Assembly (NCBI RefSeq): GCF_025822765.1
Contig: NZ_JACKUK010000034.1
Span: 62,001 to 126,000, forward strand
Length of the DNA stretch: 64,000 nt
DNA from: Mycobacterium barrassiae
GTDB lineage: Bacteria > Actinomycetota > Actinomycetes > Mycobacteriales > Mycobacteriaceae
Direction of reading: 5' to 3'
This document shows, piece after piece, positions 1 to 7,996 of this stretch. The translations under genes were made by a program, and so were the position numbers. Each line of letters opens with the position of its first letter. Position 1 is the stretch's first letter. The notes under the pieces were generated by a model that did no database searches, was not told where the DNA came from, and saw only the letters and a program-made list of their open reading frames with translations.

Positions 1-182
1 AGGTCGAGTCCATGGGCCGCAAACGCGGCGTTGTACGCCTCCCGGTGACCGTCGCATTCGATGTCCGTCAAAGCATCGAGGTCGAAGATCACCGCCCGAA
101 GCGGACATCGGGCTCCGGCGGGCGAGGCGGAATCCCACCAGAAGCGGCCGGCGCGCCAAGTCGTCTCATGCGTTGTCGGCAT
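1..182 (-). CDS. HAD-superfamily hydrolase, N-terminal part (runs off the window)
   Basis: A minus-strand reading frame of 60 codons starts at ATG (182-180) and continues past base 1. The protein begins MPTTHETTWRAGRFWWD and then reads AVIFDLDALTDIECDGH. The DLD at residues 34-36 is HAD motif I: the first Asp is the nucleophile, the second the general acid. The flanking residues resemble beta-phosphoglucomutase/CbbY-type phosphatases. Only motif I is inside the window, so the substrate cannot be told. It is divergent from the response regulator gene at 290. No strong Shine-Dalgarno sequence precedes the ATG, so the exact start is less sure than the frame. Confidence 0.8.
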   Translation of the reverse strand, partial: MPTTHETTWRAGRFWWDSASPAGARCPLRAVIFDLDALTDIECDGHREAYNAAFAAHGLD

Positions 183-216
183 GCAGCTAGGGTGGCCCAC
201 ATCACAGTCTGCTACC

Positions 217-232
217 TCCCCCATTTGGGGGA
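217..232. promoter_or_regulatory. 16-bp perfect palindrome, candidate operator
   Basis: TCCCCCATTTGGGGGA is a perfect inverted repeat lying in the divergent gap between the HAD gene (start 182) and the response regulator (start 290). Position and symmetry suggest a dimeric transcription factor site, possibly autoregulation by the NarL-type regulator next to it. The binding protein is an inference. Confidence 0.5.
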
Positions 233-289
233 TCGGCGATGCCAACTTCTCCTACCCGCGTAAAACACCAGGTCATTAAGGTGGTGAAC

Positions 290-952
290 ATGACGTCCGG
301 CACTCCGGTGCGGCTTGTACTGGTCGACGATCACGAGATGGTCATCGAAGGTCTCAAAGCCATGCTCGCCGCCTTCCGCGACCGCGTAGAGGTGGTCGGG
401 CAGGCGATCGGGGCCGAACGGGCGGTCAGCGTCGTCGACGAACTCGACCCCGACATCGTGCTGTCAGACGTGCGCATGCACGGCTCGAGCGGCCTGGACC
501 TGTGCATGGAACTTCGCGAACGCAATCCCGAGCGCAAGGTCGTGATGCTGTCGGTCTACGACGACGAGCAGTACCTCTTCCAGGCCCTGCGTGTCGGCGC
601 GTCCGGATACCTGCTGAAGAGCATCAGCAGCGACGAACTCGTCCGGCAGCTCGAGTTCGTCCATCGCGGGGAAACCGCGATCGACCCGAGCATGGCGGCC
701 AGAGCGGTCGATACCGCGGCGCGGATGCAGCGCGACGAGTTCTGGCCGGGAGCGCGGCAGGGGTTGACGCAGCGCGAGAGCGAGATCCTGTCGTATGTGG
801 TGAACGGGCTGTCCAACCGGGCCATCGCAGGCAAGCTGGTGATCGGCGAAGAAACCGTCAAGACGCACCTGAGTTCCATCTACCGCAAGCTCGGAGTCAC
901 CGATCGCACGGGCGCGGTGGCCACGGCGCTGCGGGAGGGCATCTACCAATGA
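290..952 (+). CDS. NarL/FixJ-family response regulator
   Basis: The 220-residue protein has an N-terminal receiver domain (LVLVDDHEMV, phospho-acceptor Asp60 in IVLSDVRM, conserved Lys in GYLLKS) and a C-terminal LuxR-type helix-turn-helix (LTQRESEIL ... VKTHLSSIYRKLGV). It is a DNA-binding output partner for the histidine kinase whose ATG overlaps its stop (ATGA at 949-952). The start at 290 (MTSGTPVRL) places the receiver domain at the usual distance from the N-terminus; an in-frame ATG at 239 would add 17 residues without family character. Target genes are unknown; the palindrome at 217-232 is a possible autoregulatory site. Confidence 0.9.
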   Translation: MTSGTPVRLVLVDDHEMVIEGLKAMLAAFRDRVEVVGQAIGAERAVSVVDELDPDIVLSDVRMHGSSGLDLCMELRERNPERKVVMLSVYDDEQYLFQALRVGASGYLLKSISSDELVRQLEFVHRGETAIDPSMAARAVDTAARMQRDEFWPGARQGLTQRESEILSYVVNGLSNRAIAGKLVIGEETVKTHLSSIYRKLGVTDRTGAVATALREGIYQ

Positions 953-2181
953 CATGGCCGCCCCGGCCGCCCAACGCGGTCCACGACCTCGTCGACGCCG
1001 ACCGCGAACTCGCCCTGCTGCGCGAGTTGATCCAGGCGGCGTCCTCGGGACCCGGCGTCGAACCGCTGGCCGCCGCGGCGGCACGAATGATCACCGCCGC
1101 CACCGCCAGCGACGTCTGCTTCGTCCACGTCCTCGACGACAGCGACCGGTCCCTGACGCTCGCGGGCGCCACCCCGCCGTTCGACGCCGAGATCGGCAAG
1201 ATCCGATTGCCGTTGGGCCAGGGCATTTCCGGATGGGTCGCCAGCCACCGCGAGCCCGTCATCATCACCGAGGACAAGGAGAGCGACCCCCGCTATATGC
1301 CGTTCCAGTCGCTGCGCGGCCGCGACTTCACGTCGATGGTGTCGGTGCCCATGGAGACCGACCCCGGCGGGCTGGTCGGGGTGCTCAACGTGCACACCGT
1401 CGAGCGCCGCGAGTTCACCGCGCGTGACGTCGAGCTTCTGTTGGTGATCGGCAGGCTGATCGCAGGCGCGCTGCATCAGGCCCGGCTGCACCGCCAGCTG
1501 GTGGCCCGCGAGCGGGCACACGAGAACTTCGTCGAGCAGGTGATCGAGGCGCAGGAGATCGAGCGGCGACGGCTGGCGGGCGATATTCACGACGGAATCT
1601 CGCAGCGCCTGATCACCCTGTCGTACCGGCTCGACGCGGCCAGCCGCTCGGTGTCCGACGATCCGACCGCGGCCGCCGAACAGCTGGGTAAGGCACGCGA
1701 ACTGGTCGATCTGACGTTGCAGGAGGCCCGAGCCGCGATCAGCGGGCTACGGCCGCCGGTGCTCGACGACCTCGGCCTTGCGGGTGGGCTGGCCAGCCTG
1801 GCGCGTTCCATCCCGCAGATCGGCATCGAGGTCGATCTGGTGGAGGCGCGCCTGCCCGACCACGTCGAGCTCGCGATGTACCGGATCGCGCAGGAATGCC
1901 TGCAGAACGTCGTCAAGCACGCGAAGGCCACGTCCGCGCGGCTCACGTTCGCCGTCGATGCGACGGACACCGGGAGCGTCGCACGCCTCGAAATCATCGA
2001 CGACGGTGTCGGTTTCGACACTTTCGAGCATCCCCTGGGCAGCGACGAGATGGGCGGCTACGGCCTGCTGTCGATGGCTGAACGCGCCGAGATCGTCGGT
2101 GGCCGGCTCAACATCCGGTCGAGGCCCGGCTCAGGCACCGCCGTGACCGCGACGATCCCGCTGCCGTCCCAACTCCAGTGA
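949..2181 (+). CDS. Soluble GAF-domain sensor histidine kinase
   Basis: The 410-residue protein has a GAF domain at about residues 35-180, a HisKA_3 dimerisation/phospho-acceptor segment with His214 (RRRLAGDIHDGISQ), and a HATPase_c domain with N-box (QECLQNVVKHAKA) and G-boxes (DDGVGFD, GYGLLSMAERA). No membrane segment is visible, so it should sense a cytoplasmic ligand or redox/gas signal through the GAF domain. It is co-transcribed and translationally coupled with the response regulator. DevS-type kinases share the GAF-HisKA_3 build but carry two GAF domains; this one has one. The ligand is unknown. Confidence 0.9.
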   Translation: MTWPPRPPNAVHDLVDADRELALLRELIQAASSGPGVEPLAAAAARMITAATASDVCFVHVLDDSDRSLTLAGATPPFDAEIGKIRLPLGQGISGWVASHREPVIITEDKESDPRYMPFQSLRGRDFTSMVSVPMETDPGGLVGVLNVHTVERREFTARDVELLLVIGRLIAGALHQARLHRQLVARERAHENFVEQVIEAQEIERRRLAGDIHDGISQRLITLSYRLDAASRSVSDDPTAAAEQLGKARELVDLTLQEARAAISGLRPPVLDDLGLAGGLASLARSIPQIGIEVDLVEARLPDHVELAMYRIAQECLQNVVKHAKATSARLTFAVDATDTGSVARLEIIDDGVGFDTFEHPLGSDEMGGYGLLSMAERAEIVGGRLNIRSRPGSGTAVTATIPLPSQLQ

Positions 2182-2182
2182 T

Positions 2183-2225
2183 TTGTGTGCGTTGAGGAGC
2201 GGCCACCGCTCGCGAACGCACACAA
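2183..2225. repeat. Long palindrome between convergent genes, copy 1 of a two-copy family
   Basis: Outer arms TTGTGTGCGTT (2183-2193) and AACGCACACAA (2215-2225) are perfect complements. Inner arms GAGGAGCGG and CCGCTCGCG pair at 7 of 9 positions around a CCA loop. The element fills the gap between the histidine kinase stop (2181) and the MarR stop (2230), so it could fold as a bidirectional terminator. A second copy with the same outer arms is at 17405-17451. Confidence 0.7.
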
Positions 2226-2229
2226 TTCG

Positions 2230-2742
2230 CTAGAAATCGCCGGCGTTGCGGCGCAGCGTCTCGATGGACTGGGCGAGCGCTTTGGACTCGCGCTCGGACA
2301 TCCCGATATCGGCGAACACCTCGTTGTTGAGGGTGACGGTGGCATCCTCGACCGTCGACCGACCGAGTTCGGTGATCCGCACCAGGGTGGTGCGCCCGTC
2401 CGTCGGATGCGGGATGCGCTCCACCAGGCCGTCGGCTTCGAGCCGCCGGATGGCGTGCGTGACGCTGGTGACGTGGACCTGAAGGCGGTCGGACGCCTTG
2501 GTGATCGGCAGCGCCCCGTCCCGGGTGAACGCCAACAACCGCAGCAATTCGAACCGGGAAAAGCTGAGGTCATACGGCCGCAGCGCGTTCTCGACGCGGG
2601 CCAGCAGAATCTGGTGCGCCCGCATCACCGAGGTGACCGCGACCATGCCGTCGGCTACGTCACCCCACCCGAAGCGCTCCCAATTTTCGCGCGCCAACGC
2701 GATGGGATCGCGCTTGCGCGGCCACGATGGTTGCGAGGGCAC
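2230..2742 (-). CDS. MarR-family transcriptional regulator (Rv0737-like)
   Basis: The 170-residue protein carries a MarR winged helix: LSFSRFELLRLLAFT, then ITKASDRLQVHVTSVTHAIRR (recognition helix) and the wing RIPHPTDGRTTLVRITELGR. In M. tuberculosis the gene after sigL-rslA is a regulator of this kind (Rv0737), so this is probably its orthologue, separated from rslA here by a four-gene insertion. It lies 45 bp downstream of the aminotransferase in the same direction and could be read from the same transcript. The MarR family usually responds to small aromatic or lipophilic ligands; the ligand here is not known. Confidence 0.85.
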   Translation of the reverse strand: MPSQPSWPRKRDPIALARENWERFGWGDVADGMVAVTSVMRAHQILLARVENALRPYDLSFSRFELLRLLAFTRDGALPITKASDRLQVHVTSVTHAIRRLEADGLVERIPHPTDGRTTLVRITELGRSTVEDATVTLNNEVFADIGMSERESKALAQSIETLRRNAGDF

Positions 2743-2787
2743 GCCTCTTCATACCGCACATGACGGCCGTCGGGATCGAGTACCGGG

Positions 2788-3822
2788 TCAGAGCGCGGCG
2801 GCCACCGCGTTCAGCACCGCACGCGTCGACTGTCGGTTGCCGACCGTGATCCGCACTCCCCCGTCGGCGTAGCCGCGGACCTGCAATTCGGTGCCTTCGA
2901 ACGCCTCCCGCCACTGCCGGCCCCACGACGGCAGGTAGACGAAATTGGCGTGCGCGTCGGTGCTGTACACCCCCATCGCCCGCAATCGCATGCGCAGGTA
3001 GCGCCGTTCGGCGGTGACCATCCGGATCCGTTGCTGCAGCTCACTTTCCGCGTCATAGGATGCGGCGACCGCCACCAAGCCGGTGATGGCGATACCGAAC
3101 GGCAGCTGCATGGTCCACATCTTGCGGGCCAGCTCGGGGGCACAGAAGCCGTAGCCGACGCGCAGCCCGGCCAACCCGTAGGCCTTCGAGAAGGTCCGCA
3201 CCGCCACGACATTCGGATACCGCTCGATCAACGCAGGGGTGTCGATGCGGTGATGGGGCGAGAGGAACTCCACGTACGCCTCGTCGAGCAGCACCACGGT
3301 GTCCGACGGGACACGATCGAGGAAGCGCTCGATGTCGGCCGAGGACTCGACGGTGCCCGTGGGGTTGTGCGGCCGGCACACCACCACGACCCTGGCGTTC
3401 GCGGCGGCGTCGGCCATGGCGTCAAGGTCGTGGTGTCCGTGCCGATCGAGCGGGACGGTGACCGACTCCAACCGGGCCATCTGGGCGAAGATCGGATAGC
3501 CGTCGAACGTCGGTGAGGTCATCACGATCCTGTCGCCAGGGTTCGTGAGGGCGCTCAGCATCTGCATGATGACGCCCGTGGCGCCGACGCCGATGACGAC
3601 CTGTTCGTCGCGCACCCCGATATGGTCGGCGATCAGTGCGCGAAGCCGCTCGGGCAGGAACTCGGGATACCGGTTGCCTGCATCGATCGCGGAGATGAGC
3701 GCGGACCTCACAGTCGGCAACGGCGCGAACGGATTCTCGTTGAGCGACAGGGCCATTGAGTTCACCGCGCTGGGTAGCGCGCCGACCGCGGCATCCGTGA
3801 CGGCGCGGTTCGGGCTGGCCAT
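2788..3822 (-). CDS. PLP-dependent aminotransferase, HisC/Pat-like
   Basis: A class I/II fold aminotransferase of 344 residues. Visible motifs: PHNPTG (Asn153), LLDEAY (Asp180), and the PLP Schiff-base Lys213 in TFSKAYGLAGLRVGY. Closest family character is histidinol-phosphate/aromatic aminotransferases. Its ATG (3822-3820) shares one base with the stop of the KAS III-like gene (TGATG), so the two are translationally coupled and it is the last catalytic gene of the SigL-type operon. It is unlikely to be the housekeeping HisC given this setting; it more likely aminates a ketone or keto acid made by the upstream enzymes. Its substrate is not known. Confidence 0.85.
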   Translation of the reverse strand: MASPNRAVTDAAVGALPSAVNSMALSLNENPFAPLPTVRSALISAIDAGNRYPEFLPERLRALIADHIGVRDEQVVIGVGATGVIMQMLSALTNPGDRIVMTSPTFDGYPIFAQMARLESVTVPLDRHGHHDLDAMADAAANARVVVVCRPHNPTGTVESSADIERFLDRVPSDTVVLLDEAYVEFLSPHHRIDTPALIERYPNVVAVRTFSKAYGLAGLRVGYGFCAPELARKMWTMQLPFGIAITGLVAVAASYDAESELQQRIRMVTAERRYLRMRLRAMGVYSTDAHANFVYLPSWGRQWREAFEGTELQVRGYADGGVRITVGNRQSTRAVLNAVAAAL

Positions 3823-4832
3823 CAGCCCCGACCTCCCCACCGCACGGCGGCAGCCCCGGCGAAGTCGCCGGCGTGGGCGAAGGCCGACATCATCACGACG
3901 TCGCCCTTCTTCAGCTGGCCGTCGGTGATGGCGCGGTCGAGGTTGACGGGTATCCCCGCGGCGAACATGTTCCCGCACTCGTCGAACGTGTCGCGGTGAC
4001 GTTCCTTCGGCAGCTCCAGCGCCTCGCGCCAGTTCCGCAGGAACGCCCGGTTCGGCTGGTTGGTGACAAGCAGGTCGAGATCCCTTGGCTTGACCCCGAT
4101 CCGGTCGCAGACGGCGTACGACACCTCGGGCACCTGACGGTTGCCGCGGGCCAGCACCTTCGTGATCTTGCTTTCGGTGAACCCGATGGACGCCTCGCCT
4201 TCGCCGGGCTGCCACCACTTGCGCGGCGGATCGACCGCAATCGTCATATCGCCGGCGTACTGACCGTAGGTGCGGCATTCGATGTCGAGGATCGGTGACT
4301 CGTCGGACAGCGACACCAGACCCACCGCGGCACCGTCACCAGGGACCGCCGCCTGCGCCTTGCGCCGGACCGTCGGTTGATTGAACGCCTGCCCGGCCGC
4401 GTTCGAAGCGATCGCGATCAGCGCGGTGCGCCCTTCGCCCGACTCGATCAGGGTGCGTGCCACCTTCAGGCCGAGCACAAACGCCGCACATCCTCCGTTG
4501 TGCAGATCGAGCACCCAATTCGGTTTCATGCCAAGGCGATGCGCCGTTCCGCCGCCGCCACCGTAAAACGGGACATCCGGCATCTGGGTGTGCGTGATGA
4601 GGATGTCGGCACCCGCGATCACATCGTGGCCATGGCGTTCGATCAGTCCGGCCGCGGCGCGCTCGACCATGTCGATGGCGGTCTCGTCCTCGGCGACGTG
4701 GTGGCGGAACTTCGGCGCACGGAACATCAGGTTGTCCCGTAGGTCGTCGGATTCGGCGAACTGCGCGTAGTAGTCCGCGCTGATCGGCTCTCCGGGTAGG
4801 TATGTCGAAACATCGATCAGGCTGACGGTCAT
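3822..4832 (-). CDS. 3-oxoacyl-ACP synthase III-like protein with altered catalytic triad
   Basis: The 336-residue protein follows the FabH/KAS III thiolase-fold layout: nucleophile Cys115 in LHNGGCAAFVLG and Asn288 in DECGNMFAAG. The stretch that normally holds the catalytic His (PHQAN in FabH) reads TNQPN, so Asn258 stands where His is expected. In KAS III enzymes that His helps decarboxylate malonyl-ACP; its absence suggests an acyltransferase or a different condensation rather than classical chain initiation. CerJ-type KAS III-like acyltransferases are a known precedent for a non-condensing role. The gene is 7 bp downstream of the SRPBCC gene and coupled to the aminotransferase. Confidence 0.8.
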   Translation of the reverse strand: MTVSLIDVSTYLPGEPISADYYAQFAESDDLRDNLMFRAPKFRHHVAEDETAIDMVERAAAGLIERHGHDVIAGADILITHTQMPDVPFYGGGGGTAHRLGMKPNWVLDLHNGGCAAFVLGLKVARTLIESGEGRTALIAIASNAAGQAFNQPTVRRKAQAAVPGDGAAVGLVSLSDESPILDIECRTYGQYAGDMTIAVDPPRKWWQPGEGEASIGFTESKITKVLARGNRQVPEVSYAVCDRIGVKPRDLDLLVTNQPNRAFLRNWREALELPKERHRDTFDECGNMFAAGIPVNLDRAITDGQLKKGDVVMMSAFAHAGDFAGAAAVRWGGRG

Positions 4833-4839
4833 AGCGTCC

Positions 4840-5511
4840 TCACTTCATCCAGTCCGGGGTGATGGAAAGCCCGTTGCGGTGGCGGTATTCGGCGATTGCC
4901 TTGAGGTTCTTCAGCTCCAGCAGGTGGCCGGGGCCGAACATGTCCCAGAAGTCTCCGACCCAGACCGGTCGCTGCGGCGGCGCAGTCTCGGGGTAGGGGT
5001 TGTTGTCGTAGAAGGGGTGGTGGCAGTTGGTCCACAGCACCACCGAACCGGGCTTGTCGAACACCAGCTGGGCGTCGACGATGCGCATCAGGTAGATCAT
5101 CCACAGGTGCTTGCCCTGATCCCACGCGCAGTGGTAGTCGACCGTGCGGGCCTCTTTGTTCGCCACGGTACGGGTGAATATCGGGCTGCCGGTCTCGCCG
5201 CCGAGTTTGTCGTACGCGACCCACAGGCCGGGCTCCTCGGTGGGCTCGAAACCGCGGAGGCTGTAGGTCCACTCCTCGAGACAGCGAGTGTCGGCCATGT
5301 AGTCGAACAGCTCGTCGGGCGGGCAGTCGACGTAATCGTTGACGGTGCAATAGGTTCCGAACACCTCATCATGCGGATACACCGAGCGCATCATCTCCAT
5401 GATGATCGGCGTCGCCTTCTCTCTCGGCGACGTCTCGACGCGGATCACCCCGTCGATCGGATCGGCGGTTCCCCGGTGGACGGTGATGTCCTCAAGTGCG
5501 GGCAGCGACAT
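4840..5511 (-). CDS. SRPBCC/START-domain protein (polyketide cyclase-like)
   Basis: The 223-residue protein shows the helix-grip pattern of SRPBCC proteins: VNDYVDCPPDELFDYMADTR followed by EEWTYSLRG and beta-rich stretches, ending in a long C-terminal helix. Such domains bind hydrophobic ligands and include aromatase/cyclases and hydratases. The start is set by AAGGAG seven bases before the ATG at 5511; a longer frame to 5553 lacks this support. Its first 20 bases overlap the end of the TPP-enzyme gene. It probably acts on, or carries, the intermediate passed between the TPP enzyme and the KAS III-like protein; that role is inference from the operon. Confidence 0.75.
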   Translation of the reverse strand: MSLPALEDITVHRGTADPIDGVIRVETSPREKATPIIMEMMRSVYPHDEVFGTYCTVNDYVDCPPDELFDYMADTRCLEEWTYSLRGFEPTEEPGLWVAYDKLGGETGSPIFTRTVANKEARTVDYHCAWDQGKHLWMIYLMRIVDAQLVFDKPGSVVLWTNCHHPFYDNNPYPETAPPQRPVWVGDFWDMFGPGHLLELKNLKAIAEYRHRNGLSITPDWMK

Positions 5512-7222
5512 TGACGTGCTCCTTCGTTGTGGTGCGCGGTTGACTGACTGCATCGGCAGAGTTGCCGAGAAACGCTGCGAACGGGGGGATCTCGTCGGCG
5601 GAGCACTCGATGCTGATGACCGAGGGGCCGTCCACGTCGAGTGCTGTCGCGAGAGCGTCGGGCAGCTCGTCGAGGTCGGTGACGTTGATCGACCTCAGGC
5701 CCGGGAACATCGCGGCCAGCCCGGCGCCGAGCCGGCTGGGCCCGAACCGGTTGTAGCTGTAGTGGTCGCCGTAGAACACCTGCTCACGCGTCACGCACAT
5801 CGCATGTGCGTGGTTGTCGAACAGCAGGAAGGTGACCGGGAGCCGGTACTGCACCGCCGTATGAATCTCCATACCGTGCATGAAGAACGAGCCGTCTCCG
5901 GCGATGACGACAGTCCGGCCGCCGGTGTCCGCGGCACGGCCGAACGCCATACCGATACCGGCGCCGAAGCTGTATCCCATCCCGCCCATGCCCAGTGCGA
6001 CGACGAAGCGGCCGCCTCGGCGCACGGGAAGATGATGTATTGCCGAGGCGCCGATGTTGCCGGCGTCGACGACGACGTCGACGGCATCGGGCAGCATCCG
6101 GTCGAGCACCGTCAGCGCATCGCGGTAACGAACGCCCGGCCCGTCGTGGGCGGGCGGGCGCAGCTCGGAACGCCGCATCGAATCGGGCACGCGTATGCGG
6201 GCCGGGCGGCCATGCCCCGACAGCGCCGCGGTCAGCGACGCCAGCGATCCGCGCAGATCGTCGGTGTGCACATGCGTGCACGGCAGATACGGTGTCTCGC
6301 CGCCGATGGAATAGACCTGTGTCGAGCGGAGCGCGTCGTCCAGTCCTGCGCGCGCCGTCACCGACAGCCTGGTGCCGACGACGAGGCACAGCGCGCTCTC
6401 GGCGATGGCCTCCGCGACTCCCGGGTGGCCCATCACGCCGGTCACTCCGAGCGCGGACGACGACCCCATCCCCGGTGTGCCCGCGGCGTCTTTCGCGTCG
6501 GGAACGCATGCCACGCGTGCCCGTAACAGCGACCGCAGCCGCTCGAGCTCCGCGCGGGCGTCGTCACGGACCACTTGTTCACCGGCGATGATCGTCACGG
6601 GTCCGTCGATGCGGCGCAGCGCACGCGCGATCGGATGCGGATTGCCGGTGTACCGGTTCTGATGGTTGATCGCCAAGGCAGAGCCGTTCACCGAGGTGAG
6701 GGTCGCCTGCTGAATATCCTTGGGCAGCAACAGGACCGCCGGTCCACCGGTGCGCGCCGCCGCGATCGCCTCCGGTAGCACCGTAAGGATGTCCTCGGGC
6801 GTCGTCACCCGCTTGCAGTACACCGACACCGCCGAGAACAGCGCGTGGGCGTCCAGCGCTCCGTTCAGTCCACTGGTGTCCTGAAACGCGCCCCGCCCGT
6901 CCAGGGACGTCGGCGCCTGTCCGATGAGCGCCAGCACCGGAACCCGGCTCGCGAAGGCCTCACCGAGGCCGGGCACCGTGTTGAGGCATCCGCCGCCGGA
7001 CGTCGCGGCCACCACGCCGAGTCCAGATCCGCTGCGGCTGTAGCCGTCGGCCATTGTCGCGGCAGAGAACTCGTGCTTCGCCAGGACTGCGGTGATGTCC
7101 GCGCGGTAGTACGCCGCGTCGTAAAGGTCTTCGATGTTGGCGCCGTCGACGCCGAATATGTAATCGACGCCGATCCCCGCGAGAGTGCCGACGATGTGGT
7201 CGACTACCCGATGCCTGCCCAT
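5492..7222 (-). CDS. Thiamine pyrophosphate-dependent enzyme, acetolactate synthase-like
   Basis: The 576-residue protein has the three-domain layout of the POX/acetolactate synthase group: N-terminal PYR domain with the cofactor-activating Glu51 (LAKHEFSAAT), a central domain, and a C-terminal PP domain with the TPP/metal motif (GDGSFF ... FDNHAHAM). These enzymes decarboxylate 2-keto acids and ligate the resulting acyl anion to an acceptor carbonyl. It differs from housekeeping IlvB by its length and by the absence of an ilvN partner. It is first in the operon, 48 bp after rslA, and its ATG lies six bases after a perfect SigL-type -10, implying a leaderless mRNA. Substrates are unknown. Confidence 0.85.
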   Translation of the reverse strand: MGRHRVVDHIVGTLAGIGVDYIFGVDGANIEDLYDAAYYRADITAVLAKHEFSAATMADGYSRSGSGLGVVAATSGGGCLNTVPGLGEAFASRVPVLALIGQAPTSLDGRGAFQDTSGLNGALDAHALFSAVSVYCKRVTTPEDILTVLPEAIAAARTGGPAVLLLPKDIQQATLTSVNGSALAINHQNRYTGNPHPIARALRRIDGPVTIIAGEQVVRDDARAELERLRSLLRARVACVPDAKDAAGTPGMGSSSALGVTGVMGHPGVAEAIAESALCLVVGTRLSVTARAGLDDALRSTQVYSIGGETPYLPCTHVHTDDLRGSLASLTAALSGHGRPARIRVPDSMRRSELRPPAHDGPGVRYRDALTVLDRMLPDAVDVVVDAGNIGASAIHHLPVRRGGRFVVALGMGGMGYSFGAGIGMAFGRAADTGGRTVVIAGDGSFFMHGMEIHTAVQYRLPVTFLLFDNHAHAMCVTREQVFYGDHYSYNRFGPSRLGAGLAAMFPGLRSINVTDLDELPDALATALDVDGPSVISIECSADEIPPFAAFLGNSADAVSQPRTTTKEHVNVAART

Positions 7223-7228
7223 ATACAG

Positions 7229-7256
7229 GACACGATTGGCTAGCCGATTCGGTTCA
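7229..7256 (-). promoter_or_regulatory. Consensus SigL promoter of the four-gene operon
   Basis: On the minus strand TGAACC (7256-7251) is followed after exactly 16 bases by CGTGTC (7234-7229). This matches fully the M. tuberculosis SigL consensus as I recall it (TGAACC, 16-17 bases, CGTGTC). The -10 ends six bases before the ATG at 7222, so transcription should begin at or next to the start codon. Confidence 0.85.
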
Positions 7257-7270
7257 TTCGGTGTCTGGAA

Positions 7271-7996
7271 TCACAGCTTCTTTTCCAACAGTACCTGTCC
7301 GGAATCGGGCGAAACCAGTTGCACTGCAGCGATTTCATCCACCGGAAGAGGCGTGTTGGCGCTCGGCAACGCCGTCGCACCCGACAACCCGAGCCACGTC
7401 GCAATCTGACTCTGGCTTCCATCGCGTCCCACGACGACCATGCCGAGGTTCTGCGGCGGAGCGTCGCGTCGGCCCCAATCCCCGTAGGTGCATGCCATGT
7501 CGATGCGGGTGCCCCAGCCGTAACCGGTCATGCTGATGGTCGCGTTGATCGGCGTGTCCGACACCTTCGTCATTTCCATTGCCCCGGCGACAGGTTCCGA
7601 ACCCTGCTGCAGTCCGAAACTCTGTGGACGGATGGCGAACACCAAGGCGATGGCCACCACGGCGGCCGCGGCGGCGAGCGCGGCGGTGGTCATCCAGCGC
7701 GAGCGTCTGCGTCGTGACTGGACTCGGGTCAGCAACGAATCCAACATGTGAGGCGGCGGCTGCGATTGCTCACCGTCGATCGCCGCGACATCCGCGGTGT
7801 CGAGCGTGGCAAGCAGCGGCGGGATCTCACTCAGCTCCGCGACGGCGGCGCGGCAGCGCGGACATGTTGGCAGGTGTGCCTCGTATTCGCGGCGGTCCTC
7901 CGCGGTCAAGGAGCCGAGCACGTAGGCGGCGTCCCAGGTGGCAAAGCGGTCGTCGTCCAAATCCTCACCGCCTATGTGCAGCCCCAAGCGTGTCAT
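7271..7996 (-). CDS. rslA: Anti-sigma factor RslA
   Basis: The 241-residue protein has the zinc-binding anti-sigma motif His41-x3-Cys45-x2-Cys48 (HLPTCPRC), a single transmembrane helix at about 102-122 after a basic stretch (SRRRRSR), and an extracytoplasmic C-terminal domain. RslA sequesters SigL and releases it on oxidation/zinc loss in M. tuberculosis. The gene overlaps sigL by four bases (ATGA), the usual arrangement for an ECF sigma/anti-sigma pair. The last 110 residues face outside and may sense envelope conditions. Confidence 0.92.
   Translation of the reverse strand: MTRLGLHIGGEDLDDDRFATWDAAYVLGSLTAEDRREYEAHLPTCPRCRAAVAELSEIPPLLATLDTADVAAIDGEQSQPPPHMLDSLLTRVQSRRRRSRWMTTAALAAAAAVVAIALVFAIRPQSFGLQQGSEPVAGAMEMTKVSDTPINATISMTGYGWGTRIDMACTYGDWGRRDAPPQNLGMVVVGRDGSQSQIATWLGLSGATALPSANTPLPVDEIAAVQLVSPDSGQVLLEKKL

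Noticed and set aside
12-279. Plus-strand open frames in the first 280 bases
   Set aside because: They lie over the HAD hydrolase start on the other strand and the divergent promoter gap; no family pattern, no ribosome-binding site.
464-1084. Long minus-strand frame opposite the response regulator and kinase
   Set aside because: Arg/Ala/Pro-rich shadow of high-GC codon bias; both plus-strand genes are clearly real and coupled.
5492-7222. Housekeeping acetolactate synthase (ilvB)
   Set aside because: No ilvN or ilvC neighbour, different N-terminal region, and a dedicated SigL promoter point to a specialised TPP enzyme.
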